Assembly: GCF_000161455.1 (NCBI RefSeq)
Contig: NZ_CM000745.1
Location: forward strand, 4,537,486-4,593,569
Direction of reading: 5' to 3'
Length of the DNA: 56,084 nt
Source: Bacillus pseudomycoides DSM 12442
GTDB taxonomy: Bacteria; Bacillota; Bacilli; Bacillales; Bacillaceae_G
Shown here: positions 42,453-50,873 of the stretch, piece by piece
Position numbering within the stretch: position 1 is the first letter of the stretch
Layout: each line of letters starts with the position of its first letter
Translations under genes and position numbers: made by a program
Notes under the pieces: generated by a model
Databases searched by the model: none
What the model was told of the DNA's origin: nothing
The model's input: the letters and a program-made list of their open reading frames with translations, nothing else

Positions 42453-44564
42453 TTACATAACTTCTTTTTTAGACCCAATTACAGAGCGTTCTAAAATCTC
42501 TGTTACATCAAGTGTCTGAACTTGCTCTTCTACTTCTTTTGCTTTCGTACCGTCACTAATCATCGTTAGGCAGTACGGGCATCCCGTACCAATGATTGAC
42601 GGTTTCACAGCAAGTGCTTGTTCTGTACGTGCAACGTTAATGCGCGAACCTGTTGTTTCTTCCATCCACATAAGTCCGCCGCCTGCACCGCAGCACATGC
42701 CTGTTTCACGATTACGCTCCATTTCAACAACTTTCACACCTGGAATTGCTTTTAAAATACTGCGCGGTGCTTCATATACGTCGTTGTATCTTCCTAAATA
42801 ACAGGAGTCATGATACGTAATCGTCTCTTCAATACGGTGAACCGGCTCTAATCGTCCTTCTTTCACCCACTGTGCTAATAATTCTGTATGGTGATAGACT
42901 TCTGCTTGTAGGCCAAAGTCTGGATACTCATTTTTAAATGTGTTATAGGCATGCGGATCAATCGTAACGATTTTCTTCACGCCTGCTTTTTCAAATTCTT
43001 CAATGTTCTTTGTGGCCATCTCTTGGAATACAAATTCGTTTCCAAGGCGGCGCGGCGTATCTCCCGAGTTCTTTTCTTTATTACCAAGAATCGCAAAGGA
43101 AATGCCCGCTTTATTCATTAGCTTCGCAAATGATATCGCAATTTTCTGACTGCGGTTATCATAAGATCCCATTGATCCTACCCAGAATAAATATTCGAAC
43201 TCTTCGCCAGCCTTTGTTTTCTCTTTCACAGTTGGAACGGTTACTTCATCATCGCCTTGGCGCCACGTTTCACGCTCTTTACGGTTCAGCCCCCATGGAT
43301 TCCCCTGGCGCTCAATATTTGTCATCGCACGCTGCGCTTCTGGATCCATTTTTCCTTCTGTTAAAACGAGATAACGACGTAAATCAATAACTTTGTCAAC
43401 GTGTTCATTCATAACTGGGCATTGATCTTCACAGTTACGGCACGTTGTACATGCCCAAATCTCTTCTTCTGTAATGACGTCTCCGATTAAACTTGGATCA
43501 TAAGCAAGTGCTGTAGCAGCCGATTCTTGTTGCCCTTGCCCTGCTGCCATCATCGCTAACTGATTTCCTTGTGTATTGTTAAACGCAACCGCAGGAACCC
43601 ATGGAGCCCGTGATGTTACCGCTGCCCCCTTATCCGTTAAGTGATCGCGAAGTTTTAAAATTAAATCCATTGGTGACAACATTTTACCCGTTCCTGTTGC
43701 TGGGCACATATTTGTACAGCGCCCGCACTCTACACAAGCGTATAAATCAATAAGCTGCGTCTGTTTGAAATCCTCAATTTTCCCAACGCCGAATGTTTCT
43801 TGTGTCTCATCTTCAAAATCAATTTTTTCAAGTTTCCCTGGATTAGAAAGGCGAGTAAAGAATACATTAGCAGGTCCGGCAATTAAATGTGCGTGTTTTG
43901 ATTGTGGTACATAAACTAAAAACGTTAACAAAATAAGTAGATGCACCCACCAAGAGAAATAGAACACAGAAATAGCTGCGGTTTCATTTATTCCTGAGAA
44001 AACGTAAGCGATTCCAGAAGCGATTGGTTCGCTCCACGAAAGCTCTTCGCCGTGCCATATAATGCCCATTCCGTTACCAATTAGTACAGAAAGCATTAAG
44101 CCTCCGATAAAAATAAGAACAAGGCCTGATTTAAAATTACGTTTTAAACGAACAAGTTTTTCAACGTATCTTCTATGAAAAGCCCAAAAAACTGCGATTA
44201 AAATCATAAGTGTGATAATTTCCTGGAAGAATGTAAATGCAGGGTATAGTGGTCCAAGTGGAAGATGTGATCCTGGTGCTAATCCTTTCCAAACGAAGTC
44301 AATTGCTCCAAATTGGACAAGAATAAATCCGTAAAAAAACATAACGTGCATGATACCGCTTTTCTTATCTTTCAGCAATTTTTTTTGACCGAAAACGTTA
44401 ACCTTAAGAATATCCCACCTCTCTTTAAAGCGGCGATCAAATTCTACTTTTTTTCCTAACTGTATGTAGGCCATCCTTGTTCGTATCAAATATACAAACA
44501 AATATCCAGCATAAGCAATAACAGCAATGGCAGCCAGCCAATTAATGATCAGTAAACTATTCAT
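42453..44564 (-). CDS. fadF: Membrane iron-sulfur oxidoreductase FadF
   Basis: The 703-residue protein begins with about five membrane helices in a NarI-like domain (residues 1-225). It follows with two 4Fe-4S motifs (Cys277, 280, 283, 287 in CVECGRCTNMCP; Cys372, 375, 378, 382 in CTTCRNCEDQCP) and ends with CCG domains (HDSCYLGR, GMCCGAGGG, GTGCPYCLTM). It is thought to pass electrons from acyl-CoA dehydrogenation via ETF to menaquinone. In B. subtilis it is paired with acdA in the same neighbourhood. It is the first gene of the operon here. Confidence 0.93.
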   Translation of the reverse strand: MNSLLIINWLAAIAVIAYAGYLFVYLIRTRMAYIQLGKKVEFDRRFKERWDILKVNVFGQKKLLKDKKSGIMHVMFFYGFILVQFGAIDFVWKGLAPGSHLPLGPLYPAFTFFQEIITLMILIAVFWAFHRRYVEKLVRLKRNFKSGLVLIFIGGLMLSVLIGNGMGIIWHGEELSWSEPIASGIAYVFSGINETAAISVFYFSWWVHLLILLTFLVYVPQSKHAHLIAGPANVFFTRLSNPGKLEKIDFEDETQETFGVGKIEDFKQTQLIDLYACVECGRCTNMCPATGTGKMLSPMDLILKLRDHLTDKGAAVTSRAPWVPAVAFNNTQGNQLAMMAAGQGQQESAATALAYDPSLIGDVITEEEIWACTTCRNCEDQCPVMNEHVDKVIDLRRYLVLTEGKMDPEAQRAMTNIERQGNPWGLNRKERETWRQGDDEVTVPTVKEKTKAGEEFEYLFWVGSMGSYDNRSQKIAISFAKLMNKAGISFAILGNKEKNSGDTPRRLGNEFVFQEMATKNIEEFEKAGVKKIVTIDPHAYNTFKNEYPDFGLQAEVYHHTELLAQWVKEGRLEPVHRIEETITYHDSCYLGRYNDVYEAPRSILKAIPGVKVVEMERNRETGMCCGAGGGLMWMEETTGSRINVARTEQALAVKPSIIGTGCPYCLTMISDGTKAKEVEEQVQTLDVTEILERSVIGSKKEVM

Positions 44565-44650
44565 TTTTATGATACCCCTCTCTTTGTAAGCCCTCTTTCT
44601 TTTAGAATCTTCGAAAATAAATAATTTTCTGAATTATATCCCCTATCCCC

Positions 44651-44678
44651 ATTATATAATGAGTGAGCATTCAGTCAA
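44651..44678 (-). promoter_or_regulatory. fadF promoter overlapped by a FadR-type operator
   Basis: TTGACT and TATAAT are separated by 16 bases on the minus strand. Across the -35 box and spacer lies TGAGTGAGCATTCAGTCA (44660-44677), a 7-4-7 dyad TGAnTGA-N4-TCAnTCA that follows the B. subtilis FadR consensus TGAATGA-N4-TCATTCA. Binding there would block RNA polymerase. FadR itself is not clearly in the window. The rest of the 204-base gap is A/T-rich with no gene. Confidence 0.7.
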
Positions 44679-44768
44679 CAGTTTTTTGTTATACAACACA
44701 ACATTTTTTCATAAAGCTGTTTATTTAGGTGAAACTATAAGAATGAATTCTCAGGAGGTAATTTGATA

Positions 44769-45962
44769 ATGGTCTTTTTATCTCTCTTACTAATATGCTT
44801 AGTCATATGGGTCTCACTCGACTTTTTACTTGGAAGAAAACATCATTTAAAAAAAATAAAGTCCCGCCCCTTTCCCTTACGACGTAGCAATTTTAAATTG
44901 TATACATGGGGAACAAATTTATACAATGATTTATTTCTGGATATAAAGGGGGCAAAGCATCATATACATATTTTATTTTTCATTGTCAAAAATGATGAAA
45001 TTAGTCAAACCTTTTTACAGCTTCTCACTGAAAAAGCCAAACAAGGTATAGAAGTACGCCTCCTTCTCGATCGTATAGGAAGCCATCGTTTATCAGATGA
45101 AGCCATTCGCTCACTCAGGCAACATGGTGTATCTTTTTCATATTGCCATAAAATCAAGATCCCTTTTCTCTTTTTTTCTGCAAACCAAAGAAATCATAGA
45201 AAAATTACGATTATCGATGGGAAAATTGGCTATATTGGAGGTTTCAACATCGGAGAAGAATATTTGGGGCATGATCCTGAATTGGGCCTTTGGCGTGATT
45301 ATCATTTACGCCTGACTGGCGAAGGCGTACAAGATTTACAAAAACAATTTTTGCACGATTGGCGCGATGATACAAATGAAGATTTATTAGAAGAAGCATC
45401 ATTTTTTCCCAAACAGTTTCCAGGCCCTATGCTACACCGCTTTATCCCAACAGACGGTGCCTATTTACAGGAAACATTTGTATCACTTATTGAAAGTGCA
45501 AAAGAGGAATTATATATTGGGACACCCTATTTCATTCCGGGAAAAATAGTAATGAATGCATTATTACAAGCAAAAAAACGAGGTGTTCGCATTACGATTC
45601 TCGTTCCTAAAAAAGCAGATCACCCACTCGTTCGCGAAGCTAAATTACCATACTGCCGGAAATTGATGAGGGCAGGGTGTCATATTTATGAATTTCAACA
45701 AGGATTTTTTCACGCGAAAATTATTATGGTAGATAATCATATTTGTGATATCGGAACAGCTAATTTTGATATGAGGAGTTTATATGTCAATCATGAAATA
45801 AATTGTCTCCTGTATGACTCAGCTTTTATACAAGAAATTAAGGTGCACATTAGCAAAGATATTGAGGGGTCTACATTGCTTACTTGGAAAGATGTTTCCT
45901 CTCTCTCCCTTGTCGATAAAGGAAAAGAATGGATTGGGACGTTACTAGCGTTTTTCTTATGA
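44769..45962 (+). CDS. clsB: Cardiolipin synthase-like phospholipase D family protein (YwjE type)
   Basis: The roughly 397-residue protein has an N-terminal membrane helix (residues 2-22) and two HKD motifs, NHRKITIIDGKIGYIGGFN and FHAKIIMVDNHICDIGTANFD, of the phospholipase D family. That family includes cardiolipin synthases that join two phosphatidylglycerols. AGGAGG lies ten bases before this ATG; a TTG two codons upstream is the alternative start. It sits between fadF and uvsE, the position of B. subtilis ywjE. Confidence 0.88.
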   Translation: MVFLSLLLICLVIWVSLDFLLGRKHHLKKIKSRPFPLRRSNFKLYTWGTNLYNDLFLDIKGAKHHIHILFFIVKNDEISQTFLQLLTEKAKQGIEVRLLLDRIGSHRLSDEAIRSLRQHGVSFSYCHKIKIPFLFFSANQRNHRKITIIDGKIGYIGGFNIGEEYLGHDPELGLWRDYHLRLTGEGVQDLQKQFLHDWRDDTNEDLLEEASFFPKQFPGPMLHRFIPTDGAYLQETFVSLIESAKEELYIGTPYFIPGKIVMNALLQAKKRGVRITILVPKKADHPLVREAKLPYCRKLMRAGCHIYEFQQGFFHAKIIMVDNHICDIGTANFDMRSLYVNHEINCLLYDSAFIQEIKVHISKDIEGSTLLTWKDVSSLSLVDKGKEWIGTLLAFFL

Positions 45963-46007
45963 AATGAAACTTTTATAATTAAATAATAAATAACGGGGGT
46001 AGGACAG

Positions 46008-46961
46008 ATGATTATGCGCTTTGGGTATGTCTCACATGCAGTCGCTTTGTGGGACTGCTCCCCTGCTAAAACAATGACATTTACAACGTGGAAAAAGCTT
46101 GGTAAACAGGAACGAGAAGAAAAATTATATAATATTACAATGCAAAACCTTATGCATACATTACGTACCCTGCATTACAATATCGCACATGAAATTCCAT
46201 TATACCGATTATCATCTTCTATCGTCCCACTCGCAACCCATCCTGAAGTTGATTTTGATTATATCGATATATTTACACCCTTTTGGCGTAAGATGGGGAA
46301 ATTAATTCGAGAGCATAACTTACGAGTCAGCTTTCATCCAAACCAGTTCACATTATTTACAAGTGAAAAACCTCATATTACAGATAATGCGGTTTTAGAT
46401 ATGACATATCACTATAACGTATTAGATGCAATGGGATTAGCAGACTCTTCCTACATTAATATCCATATTGGAGGTGCATACGGCAACAAAGAGAAAGCTT
46501 TACTACGCTTTCATGAAAACTTAAAAAAGCTCCCCCCTCATATCAAGCAGCAAATGACACTTGAAAATGATGATAAAACATATACAGCTTCTGAAACATT
46601 AGCCGTTTGTAAGCTAGAAAGAATCCCTTTTATATTTGATTATCATCATCACATGGCAAATCTTTGTGATGAACCGTTAGAAGCACTGCTACCAGCTATT
46701 TTCAAAACGTGGGATCATACAAATACCATTCCTAAGGTTCATATTTCTTCACCAAAATCAGAGAAGGAATTCAGGTCACACGCTAATTATATTGATGCTA
46801 CATTTATAAAACCCTTTTTACACATCATGAGAGAACTAAATCAAGATTTCGATATTATGATTGAGAGTAAACAAAAAGATTTAGCACTTTTTCAGTTCGT
46901 AGATGAACTTGCTTCTATAAGAGGGGTGAGACGAATAAGCGGTGCAGCGTTACAATGGTAA
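46008..46961 (+). CDS. uvsE: UV damage endonuclease
   Basis: UvsE cuts DNA 5' of UV photoproducts using a metal-dependent TIM-barrel fold. The 317-residue protein has the family's MRFGYVSHA start, RVSFHPNQFTLF, IHIGGAYGNKEKAL, TLENDD and FIFDYHHH metal-ligand segments, and IESKQKD near the end. GGGGGTAGG precedes the ATG. It is 45 bases downstream of the cls gene, which probably shares its transcript. Spore-forming Bacillus use it in spore UV repair. Confidence 0.95.
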   Translation: MIMRFGYVSHAVALWDCSPAKTMTFTTWKKLGKQEREEKLYNITMQNLMHTLRTLHYNIAHEIPLYRLSSSIVPLATHPEVDFDYIDIFTPFWRKMGKLIREHNLRVSFHPNQFTLFTSEKPHITDNAVLDMTYHYNVLDAMGLADSSYINIHIGGAYGNKEKALLRFHENLKKLPPHIKQQMTLENDDKTYTASETLAVCKLERIPFIFDYHHHMANLCDEPLEALLPAIFKTWDHTNTIPKVHISSPKSEKEFRSHANYIDATFIKPFLHIMRELNQDFDIMIESKQKDLALFQFVDELASIRGVRRISGAALQW

Positions 46962-46975
46962 TTGTAACGCTGTTT
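46945..46975 (+). terminator. Hairpin at the end of uvsE
   Basis: CAGCGTTACAAT and ATTGTAACGCTG form a perfect 12-base stem with the stop codon in the loop, followed by TTTC and a pyrimidine-rich stretch. It is a likely terminator though the T run is short. Confidence 0.7.
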
Positions 46976-47104
46976 CACGATTCTCTTCTCTTTGGTGTAA
47001 TTGCCGAAGGTGTTAAGAGCAAGGAATAATAATCATTCTTACATACCTAAACCTTTGACTACATTCAAGAGCTTTGAATTATCTAACACTTTTATCCCTA
47101 ACAA

Positions 47105-47138
47105 AAATAAAGAACCCTCACTTGGGTTCTTTTTTTAT
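47105..47138 (-). terminator. Intrinsic terminator of papR
   Basis: AAAGAACCC and GGGTTCTTT form a nine-base stem around TCACTT. It has T runs on both strands and lies two bases past the papR stop. Confidence 0.88.
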
Positions 47139-47139
47139 C

Positions 47140-47277
47140 TTAATGTTCAAATGGTATATCTGAAGCTAATTGTACTTGTTCCTGTTGATTTGTTAATGCG
47201 TGATCTTGACTCACTCCGAATGCAATACCAGCTAGCATTGCCATTGCCATTAAACCGCATGCAAGAATTTTTTTCAT
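47140..47277 (-). CDS. papR: PapR, precursor of the PlcR-activating peptide
   Basis: This 45-residue ORF was found by translating the gap downstream of plcR. It has a basic start MKKILACG, a hydrophobic export segment LMAMAMLAGIAFG and a hydrophilic C-terminal part ending QVQLASDIPFEH. In B. cereus, PapR is exported, trimmed to a C-terminal heptapeptide or pentapeptide, re-imported by Opp and bound by PlcR. The VQLASD-x-PFE- ending matches that family, and the terminal IPFEH is close to the LPFEH pherotype. AGGGTGATG precedes the ATG, a PlcR box lies 58 bases upstream, and a terminator follows. Confidence 0.93.
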   Translation of the reverse strand: MKKILACGLMAMAMLAGIAFGVSQDHALTNQQEQVQLASDIPFEH

Positions 47278-47335
47278 CACTCATCACCCTATGCTCTATT
47301 TTCTCTAAATATATCATGAAATAATTTCTTTTAAA

Positions 47336-47351
47336 AATGCAATTATGCATA
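47336..47351 (-). promoter_or_regulatory. PlcR box upstream of papR
   Basis: On the minus strand TATGCATAATTGCATT matches the PlcR box TATGNAN4TNCATA at all fixed positions except the last (T for A). It lies 58 bases upstream of papR and just downstream of the bcr1-like element, so papR keeps PlcR control. Confidence 0.75.
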
Positions 47352-47385
47352 TTCTCTTATGGTTTCATTATTTAAAAATATAAAA

Positions 47386-47540
47386 TGAAACTTCCATCAG
47401 TGGGAGTACTCTTCATTCCGCACTGATTGTTAGCCCTCACCGACTGGGCTTTTACGGGCAGTTATCGTCCACCTATCTTCCTCTTTTCTCTTTTAATCTT
47501 GAAGTGGGGGAATTACTGTCCACGAATAGCGGGATCAATT
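47386..47540. repeat. bcr1-like element between plcR and papR
   Basis: About 155 bases starting AATGAAACTTCCATCAGTGGG, with GCACTGATTGTTAGCCC, GGGCTTTTACGGGCAGTTATCG, and ending CTGTCCACGAATAGCGGGAT. The length and these segments match my memory of the bcr1 repeat of the B. cereus group, a MITE-like structured element. Partial copies occur at 16968, 21244 and 37069. Here it stretches the plcR-papR gap to 266 bases, while about 70 is usual. Confidence 0.75.
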
Positions 47541-47543
47541 TAA

Positions 47544-48434
47544 TTAGCTAGAGAATATTGTCTGTTCATTACGATCAGCTAATCCCATTTTTGCTAATAA
47601 TATCTCTTTGTTAGAATGTAAATCTAGTAAATCAAAAAAGAATAAAGCCTTTTCATAAACAACTGTAATTTCACTTGGTGGATAAATTAATTTCTCTAAG
47701 CACTCTCCCTTTTGATAATACAGTTGCCCAAGAAGCTGCATACTCCCAATAAGTCGCGACGTTTCAATTGCTTTATCTACTTGCTGAAGCGACTTTGCAT
47801 ATTCATTATTTAAACATAAAGCTTTCGCATAATTATATCGAACCTTAACAACAAAATCTTGATCACTCTGCAATGACTCCAGCTGTTGTAAAATATCTTG
47901 AAATAATGTAATAGCTTTTTCTAAATGGTTATTTTCTGCATAAATAATAGCAATCGAATTTTCGATATATAAATTTTGAAACACATCTACCCCACCATAT
48001 TGCCGATGGATTATATTTTTCAGCTCTGAGATGCAGTATTCAAAATTGACTTTCTTTAAAGCATAAGAAGATAAATGATAATACCATAGAAGAAATTGCT
48101 TAAATTCAGGATGACATTCTTCTTTCTTTAACTCCTCTGAAACAATTTTATGAATTTCATCATACTGCTTCTTCTTACACAATAATTGAATTTGATTCTT
48201 AAACTTTTTCTTTCTTTCGAGGTCAGAATAAAGAAGAACCTCATAAAAATGAATAATGGGAACCCTTAGCTTTGCTGCAATCCCTTGCAGTATATCCATA
48301 CTTGGATATACCGTTCCTGACTCAATCCTGCTTACCTCTGATTGATGACATATATTCTCAGACAACTGCTTTTGTGTTAAACCTCTTAACATTCTAATTT
48401 TCTTTATTTCAGCTCCCAGCTTTTCTGCGTGCAT
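47544..48434 (-). CDS. plcR: Quorum-sensing transcriptional activator PlcR
   Basis: PlcR bound to PapR peptide activates the extracellular virulence regulon of the B. cereus group. The 296-residue protein has an N-terminal Xre-type HTH (MHAEKLGAEIKKIRMLRGLTQKQLSENICHQSEVSRIESG, residues 1-65) and a helical TPR domain with YCISELKNIIHRQYGGVDVFQNLYIENSIAIIYAEN. It is about ten residues longer at the C-terminus than the 285-residue reference form. No stop like the B. anthracis nonsense mutation is present, so it is probably active. A PlcR box 82 bases upstream suggests autoregulation. Confidence 0.95.
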   Translation of the reverse strand: MHAEKLGAEIKKIRMLRGLTQKQLSENICHQSEVSRIESGTVYPSMDILQGIAAKLRVPIIHFYEVLLYSDLERKKKFKNQIQLLCKKKQYDEIHKIVSEELKKEECHPEFKQFLLWYYHLSSYALKKVNFEYCISELKNIIHRQYGGVDVFQNLYIENSIAIIYAENNHLEKAITLFQDILQQLESLQSDQDFVVKVRYNYAKALCLNNEYAKSLQQVDKAIETSRLIGSMQLLGQLYYQKGECLEKLIYPPSEITVVYEKALFFFDLLDLHSNKEILLAKMGLADRNEQTIFSS

Positions 48435-48515
48435 AATAGCTCACCATCCCATTACAGAAATCTAACTTTTCAAGTTGTCATACCACTACAATAATAGTTT
48501 TCCGGCACTTTTAAA

Positions 48516-48531
48516 CATGAAATATTGCATA
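48516..48531. promoter_or_regulatory. PlcR box between plcR and the decayed protease gene
   Basis: CATGAAATATTGCATA matches TATGNAN4TNCATA except for the first base. It lies 82 bases from plcR and 69 bases from the divergent pseudogene, a position suitable for controlling both. Confidence 0.7.
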
Positions 48532-48599
48532 ATATATATCATTTAGCACACTTTTCTTATAAATCATCTTATACACATACAAGACTCCAAATGTTAGAG

Positions 48600-49108
48600 A
48601 TGAATAATATAAAAGTTGCTAGTATATTCCTTACTTCTGTTCTATTCTATCCCTTATCATGTAGCAGCAATTATCGTGCCCCAAAAATTAATAACAATGA
48701 AGTGAACATTGAAGTTACTCAACCTAGCTTGATAATTAGTAAATAAACTGAACCACAAAACGTAACAATAGGAAATATTGCTAAAAATACTTAAAAGATG
48801 AAGTACAAGCGGTTAACGCGTAACAAAAACAAGTTACCACTGAAAAGATGTTGAATTTCAACCTACAAGAAAATCAAACCGAAGTATGTCTTTCCCAATC
48901 ATATAAAAATGATGAAATATATGACCAAGACATCATTGCTCAAGTAGATAAACATGGGGTAATTAAGACAATTAGTGGTAAAGTTACCCAAAATCTAGAA
49001 CAGCAACCTAATCTTACTATAACAAATTTTTTGTCGAAAAATGAAGTAAAATCTATATTATGTCACAGACTTTACATTTTAGTGATAGAGGTTCAAAAAA
49101 AAGAATAA
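48600..49108 (+). pseudogene. nprB: Remnant of a secreted neutral metalloprotease (NprB-like) propeptide
   Basis: Translation gives a signal-like start MNNIKVASIFLTSVLFYPLS, a stop at 48744, a further stretch TEPQNVTIGNIAKNT, a second stop at 48792, a frameshift, then DEVQAVNA, a third stop at 48821, and QKQVTTEKMLNFNLQ leading to a frame at 48848-49108. This last part reads DQDIIAQVDKHGVIKTISGKVTQNLEQQPNL, the pattern of the fungalysin/thermolysin propeptide. The catalytic domain with HExxH is absent. In B. cereus the neutral protease gene nprB lies divergent from plcR, so the position agrees. The decayed frames show it is not functional. Confidence 0.72.
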
Positions 49109-49145
49109 AAAGATGTTTACCACTATAACCGGTAAACATCTTTTT
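49107..49145 (-). terminator. Bidirectional terminator before yvfU
   Basis: AAAAGATGTTTACC and GGTAAACATCTTTT form a strong stem around ACTATAACC, with T runs in both directions. It ends the yvfRSTU operon and faces the pseudogene. Confidence 0.9.
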
Positions 49146-49748
49146 TCATATCCAGCCCTTTTCTTCCGCAATCGCAATTGCTTCAATTCGGTTTTTCGCA
49201 TTTAATTTTGTTAACACATCTGAAATATAATTCCGTACAGTACCAGATGAAAGATACAGTGTCTTGGCAATTTCATTTGCTGTTTTTCCTTCTTTCGCTA
49301 ACAAAAGTACTTCTTTCTCACGATCTGATAACGGATTTTGCTCTTGCCATAGTCCAAACATTAATTCAGGGGAAATCTCTCGTTTCCCTTGCATCACATT
49401 GCGAATCGCTGCCGCTAAATCTTCACTTGGGCTATCCTTTAATAAATATCCATGAACTCCTGCTTTCATTGCTCTTTCAAAATAACCTGGACGTGCGAAT
49501 GTTGTTAAAATCATTACTTTGCATAGTAATTTTTTCTTTTGCAATTCCTCTGCAACATCTAAACCACTTTGAATCGGCATTTCAATATCCATAATACTTA
49601 TATCTGGCTGCAACTTTTCAATTAATTTTAAAGCTTCTTCACCATTCTCCGCCTGCCCTACCACTTCAATGTCGTCTTCTAAATCAAGCAGAGCTCCGAG
49701 CGCTCCCCTAAGCATTCGTTGATCCTCAGCAATGATGATTCTAATCAT
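49146..49748 (-). CDS. yvfU: NarL/LuxR-type response regulator YvfU
   Basis: The 200-residue protein has a receiver domain with phospho-Asp54 in DISIMDIEMPIQSG and Lys in GYLLKDSP, and a C-terminal LuxR HTH (LSDREKEVLLLAKEGKTANEIAKTLYLSSGTVRNYISDVLTKL). Its ATG overlaps the kinase stop by four bases. In B. cereus the YvfTU pair has been reported to affect plcR expression, and it sits only a kilobase from plcR here. Confidence 0.93.
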   Translation of the reverse strand: MIRIIIAEDQRMLRGALGALLDLEDDIEVVGQAENGEEALKLIEKLQPDISIMDIEMPIQSGLDVAEELQKKKLLCKVMILTTFARPGYFERAMKAGVHGYLLKDSPSEDLAAAIRNVMQGKREISPELMFGLWQEQNPLSDREKEVLLLAKEGKTANEIAKTLYLSSGTVRNYISDVLTKLNAKNRIEAIAIAEEKGWI

Positions 49749-50872
49749 GCTCTCACCTCATCTTTTCCTGTCCTAATTACAATTGGAACCTTCACCGTTA
49801 ACATCGTCCCAGGATGCGTTTCATCTAGTTCAAGTGCTCCATCAATAAGTGCAAGCCGTTCTTTCATACCTAAAATGCCATTCCCATCATGACTTTGTGC
49901 TTGTAATCCTACTCCATTATCTTTCACCTGCAAAATCAGTTCTCCTTGCGTTTCAAATAAGGAAACCATACATTCCGTCGCCTTACTATGCTTTACAACG
50001 TTCGTTACCGCTTCTCGCAAGCACATACCTACAATATTTTGCTCAAGTGGTGATAATGCACCAGAACTTGCTTTCTGCTTTACCTCTAGTGAAATATTAG
50101 CAGCTTGCAGGATAGCCTTTATTTGCTCAAGCTCTTCTTCCACAGTAATCATCCGCATATCGGAAATCAATTCACGCAATTGCTTTAAGGCTGTGCGCGA
50201 TGTTTGCGTAATCTCCTTCGCTTCTATACTTGCACGCTCTGGTTTTTTTACAATCAGCTTCTCAACAAGCTGGCTTTTTAAAGTAATGAGGGATAACGTA
50301 TGTCCTAAAGTATCGTGAAGGTCTCTGGCGATTCGCTGACGTTCTTCACGTTTTACTAGATCTTTAATTTGTTCGTTTGCTTCACTTAACTGGTTCCTTA
50401 ACACCTTTTTTTGATTAAAACTACGCATAGCAAAAGGCATCAGAAGCATCATAATAAACATTGGTACAGCACCTAAAAAAGATGTCAACGAAAAATCATT
50501 TCTGTATACAAATATGAATGTGATAACGGTTAGTACTAATAAAGAAAATAGTATTCGGAATGATTTCTTTGTAGGTGCAAATGCTATTGCATTTGCAGTA
50601 AAAAAGCCTAAATAAATAAGATATGGATTATAAAAAAAACCTAACACAAATGCGATGATCATTTGTATACATGCCCACATCATAAATGTCTTTTGCACAA
50701 AATAAAGTTGTCGGTATGCCAAAACAAAGATTACTAGCATACCGCTTCCTAACAATAGTTTCCAACCAGTTTCTTGTAGTAATGTGTAGATTGGAAACGC
50801 TAAATATACAAGCCATATATACGGGAAGAATCCCATATGTTTCGGAAAAATCTCAAACTTCTTCTCTATCAT
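49745..50872 (-). CDS. yvfT: Sensor histidine kinase YvfT (DesK-like)
   Basis: The 375-residue kinase has five or six N-terminal membrane helices (to about residue 150), a short coiled coil, and a HisKA_3 phosphoacceptor His186 in RQRIARDLHDTLGHTLSLI. A C-terminal ATPase with LREAVTNVVKHSKA and VKDNGVG follows. This layout is that of DesK, which senses membrane thickness, but the YvfT signal is not known. It is followed by its partner regulator. Confidence 0.93.
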   Translation of the reverse strand: MIEKKFEIFPKHMGFFPYIWLVYLAFPIYTLLQETGWKLLLGSGMLVIFVLAYRQLYFVQKTFMMWACIQMIIAFVLGFFYNPYLIYLGFFTANAIAFAPTKKSFRILFSLLVLTVITFIFVYRNDFSLTSFLGAVPMFIMMLLMPFAMRSFNQKKVLRNQLSEANEQIKDLVKREERQRIARDLHDTLGHTLSLITLKSQLVEKLIVKKPERASIEAKEITQTSRTALKQLRELISDMRMITVEEELEQIKAILQAANISLEVKQKASSGALSPLEQNIVGMCLREAVTNVVKHSKATECMVSLFETQGELILQVKDNGVGLQAQSHDGNGILGMKERLALIDGALELDETHPGTMLTVKVPIVIRTGKDEVRA

Positions 50873-50873
50873 G

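Noticed and set aside
47147..47350. Minus-strand ORF of 67 residues
   Set aside because: It is another frame over papR; the papR frame has signal-peptide character, a ribosome site and the PapR C-terminus.
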